Positions 24,804 to 26,084 of a stretch of DNA of 26,084 bases are shown in pieces. The first letter of the stretch is position 1. Each line of letters opens with the position of its first letter. The stretch is from Bacteroidota bacterium (GTDB lineage: Bacteria > Bacteroidota > Bacteroidia > Chitinophagales > Chitinophagaceae). The translations under genes and the position numbers were made by a program. The stretch is from positions 1 through 26,084 of the forward strand of contig JAEYOL010000258.1 in NCBI GenBank assembly GCA_023411775.1. The letters are read 5' to 3'. The notes beneath the pieces are model-generated. The model searched no databases and was not told the origin of the DNA. It saw nothing but the letters and a program-made list of their open reading frames with translations.

Positions 24804-25733
24804 ATGGCAACAGTTTTGATTACAGGTGGCACAGGTTTGATCGGCAGGGCTGTAACAAATGTTTTACTGGAAAAAAATTATAAGGTTATCATTCTTTCAC
24901 GTAGCAAAACAATTTCCCCTGATCTGAAAGCCCGGGGCAATATTGATTTTGCAAACTGGGATATTGGTGGCGGAACTATCGACACTGAAGCTATTTCGAA
25001 AACAGATTATATTATACACCTCGCAGGTGCGGGGGTCGCGGATAAACGATGGTCAGAGAAAAGAAAGGCTGAGATCCGTGATAGCCGGGTAAAGTCGGGT
25101 GAACTGCTGGTTAAAGTATTGCGCGAAACAAAACATAAGGTCAAAGCCATAGTCAGTGCTTCTGCTATTGGCTGGTATGGTCCCGATCCCGAGATACCAA
25201 ATCCTAAACCATTTCGTGAGGACGATCCAGCCGATGAAGGATTTCTAGGTCGTACCTGCCTCGCATGGGAAAAAAGCCTCGAGCCGGTTGAGAAAATGGG
25301 CATTCGTTTGGTCAAGTTACGCACCGGCATTGTACTCAGCCCTGATGGCGGTGCATTGAAAGAGTTTGAAAAATCCCTGCGTTTTGGCGTGGCTGCCATA
25401 CTTGGGTCAGGCCGCCAGCGCATCAGCTGGATACATATCGATGATCTTGTACGGTTATATACCATGGCCATTGAAAACAACGAGATGCGCGGCTGCTATA
25501 ATGCCGTAGCTCCTGCACCGGTTTCAAACCGCGAGTTTATGCTTCATCTCGCCCGTATCAGAAAAGGAAACTTCTTCATACCGATACATGTCCCCGGTTT
25601 TTTATTGAAGATCGTACTTGGTGAAATGAGTATTGAAGTTTTAAAAAGTGCAACCGTCAGCTGTGATAAAGTGCACGACAGCGGTTTCACATTCTTATAC
25701 CCCTCACTAGAAGCGGCCCTGAGGAACGCTTAA
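24804..25733 (+). CDS. TIGR01777 family NAD(P)-dependent epimerase (SDR39U1/YfcH-like)
   Basis: This 309-residue atypical short-chain dehydrogenase has the nucleotide-binding loop GGTGLIG at 8-14, then LSRSK after the second strand, the DYIIHLAGAGVADKRWSEKRK block typical of this family, SASAIGWYG with the tyrosine of the active site region, and a C-terminal DUF1731-like segment (FFIPIHVPGFLLKIVLGEMS and the YPSLEAALRNA end). Family members bind NAD(P), but the substrate and pathway are not known. The E. coli homologue YfcH is uncharacterised. It is cytoplasmic, with no signal or membrane segment. It is divergent from the GH43 gene with a 64-bp gap, which must hold promoters for both, although no clear box was seen. 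Confidence 0.9.
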   Translation: MATVLITGGTGLIGRAVTNVLLEKNYKVIILSRSKTISPDLKARGNIDFANWDIGGGTIDTEAISKTDYIIHLAGAGVADKRWSEKRKAEIRDSRVKSGELLVKVLRETKHKVKAIVSASAIGWYGPDPEIPNPKPFREDDPADEGFLGRTCLAWEKSLEPVEKMGIRLVKLRTGIVLSPDGGALKEFEKSLRFGVAAILGSGRQRISWIHIDDLVRLYTMAIENNEMRGCYNAVAPAPVSNREFMLHLARIRKGNFFIPIHVPGFLLKIVLGEMSIEVLKSATVSCDKVHDSGFTFLYPSLEAALRNA

Positions 25734-25738
25734 AACAG

Positions 25739-25763
25739 CGAACCAGGTTTTAAACCTGGTTCG
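25739..25763. repeat. 25-bp near-perfect palindrome after the epimerase gene
   Basis: cgaaccaggttt (25739-25750) and aaacctggttcg (25752-25763) are perfect reverse complements with one T between them. It begins six bases after the epimerase stop. No T-tract follows, so it is not a standard intrinsic terminator, though a stem at the 3' end could still stabilise or end the transcript. Confidence 0.65.
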
Positions 25764-25864
25764 ATAGTATAAACAAAAAATCGGGTGTAACTTATTGCTG
25801 TAAGACAACCATCCCCAATTCCTTTATTCCCAATCATTGTTGTCCGGGGAAAACCTGGCCTCAG

Positions 25865-26029
25865 AAAAATGGCGTTAAGAAAATTACGGAGTAAGCCGTC
25901 TTAAAGCGCAGCGTAAGGGAGCGGTCCCGATAGCTATCGGGATTCGAGCGCAGATTGACTAACACTCAAATGCAATCCAGGAGCGAGTTCGCCGGCGACA
26001 GGCTTACGAAGTAATTTTTAGCCATTTTT
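25865..26029. repeat. Element of about 165 bp with imperfect terminal inverted repeats
   Basis: The left arm (25865-25897) and the reverse complement of the right arm (26001-26029) share AAAAATGGC, AAAATTAC and TAAGCC in that order, with a four-base mismatch and a four-base length difference between blocks. The interior carries the 19-bp palindrome (25925-25943). There is no open frame of useful length. This fits a small non-autonomous mobile or palindromic repeat unit. No target-site duplication was established. Confidence 0.4.
25925..25943. repeat. 19-bp palindromic repeat, copy 2
   Basis: This is an exact copy of the 19-bp sequence at 1408-1426, with the same 16-bp palindrome (25926-25941). 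It lies near the centre of the inverted-repeat element and is flanked by a different sequence from copy 1, so the conserved unit is short. Confidence 0.7.
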
Positions 26030-26037
26030 GCGCAGCT

Positions 26038-26054
26038 CCCGGATTAAATCCGGG
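26038..26054. repeat. Hairpin with T-rich flank at the window end
   Basis: cccggat (26038-26044) pairs with atccggg (26048-26054) across a three-base loop. A run of eight T residues follows ten bases later. This could be a weak plus-strand terminator or another dispersed repeat. The gap between stem and T-run is longer than usual. Confidence 0.35.
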
Positions 26055-26084
26055 ACAAGCTTGATTTTTTTTGCTACTTTTTTG

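Larger units (their letters stand above)
25734..26084. other. Gene-free right end of the window
   Basis: No open frame with coding character was seen on either strand in these 351 bases. They hold the palindromes and the inverted-repeat element listed separately. The rest is unassigned. A gene beyond the edge may use part of it as a leader. Confidence 0.6.

Overview
This window looks like a chromosomal segment from a Bacteroidota genome, most likely order Chitinophagales. The evidence is the protein style (Bacteroidota-type FtsL-like protein, MraY with a large insert, FtsZ with a long linker and an extra tail after its conserved C-terminal peptide), the near absence of Shine-Dalgarno sites, A-rich leaders, several GTG starts, a TANNTTTG-like promoter box and AT-rich intergenic simple repeats. 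No plasmid, phage, integrase, transposase, CRISPR, tRNA or rRNA gene was seen.

Layout. Positions 1-2000 carry three minus-strand genes: a truncated outer-membrane beta-barrel protein, a DUF4197 lipoprotein and a YqgE/AlgH protein. A plus-strand sensor histidine kinase (2284-3633) follows, with no response regulator beside it, then queA on the minus strand (3677-4903). The 353-base divergent gap between queA and mraZ is dense with signals: a hexanucleotide array, three DnaA-box-like 9-mers, a candidate promoter and a 10-bp periodic direct repeat that fits known MraZ operators.

Positions 5257-22030 hold a 13-gene division and cell wall (dcw) cluster, all on the plus strand: mraZ, rsmH, ftsL, ftsI, murE, mraY, murD, ftsW, murG, murC, ftsQ, ftsA, ftsZ. 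It ends at a strong intrinsic terminator (22117-22146). MurE, MurD and MurC build the UDP-MurNAc-peptide. MraY and MurG convert it to lipid I and lipid II. FtsW and FtsI polymerise and crosslink septal wall. FtsQ and FtsL scaffold the complex, and FtsA tethers FtsZ to the membrane. MurF, Ddl and MurB are not in this cluster. The cluster is ordinary in content but ftsI has an in-frame TAA at codon 221, with clear homology continuing in the same frame on both sides.

After the terminator come a minus-strand PLP-dependent decarboxylase and a secreted GH43-like glycosidase, then a plus-strand TIGR01777-type NAD-dependent epimerase. The last 351 bases have no gene. They contain several palindromes and a roughly 165-bp element with imperfect terminal inverted repeats. 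One palindrome there is an exact 19-bp copy of a sequence near position 1408.

I found no convincing new multi-gene system. The points most worth a second look are the interrupted ftsI, the MraZ operator with neighbouring DnaA-like boxes, the FtsZ tail architecture and the small repeat element at the right end.
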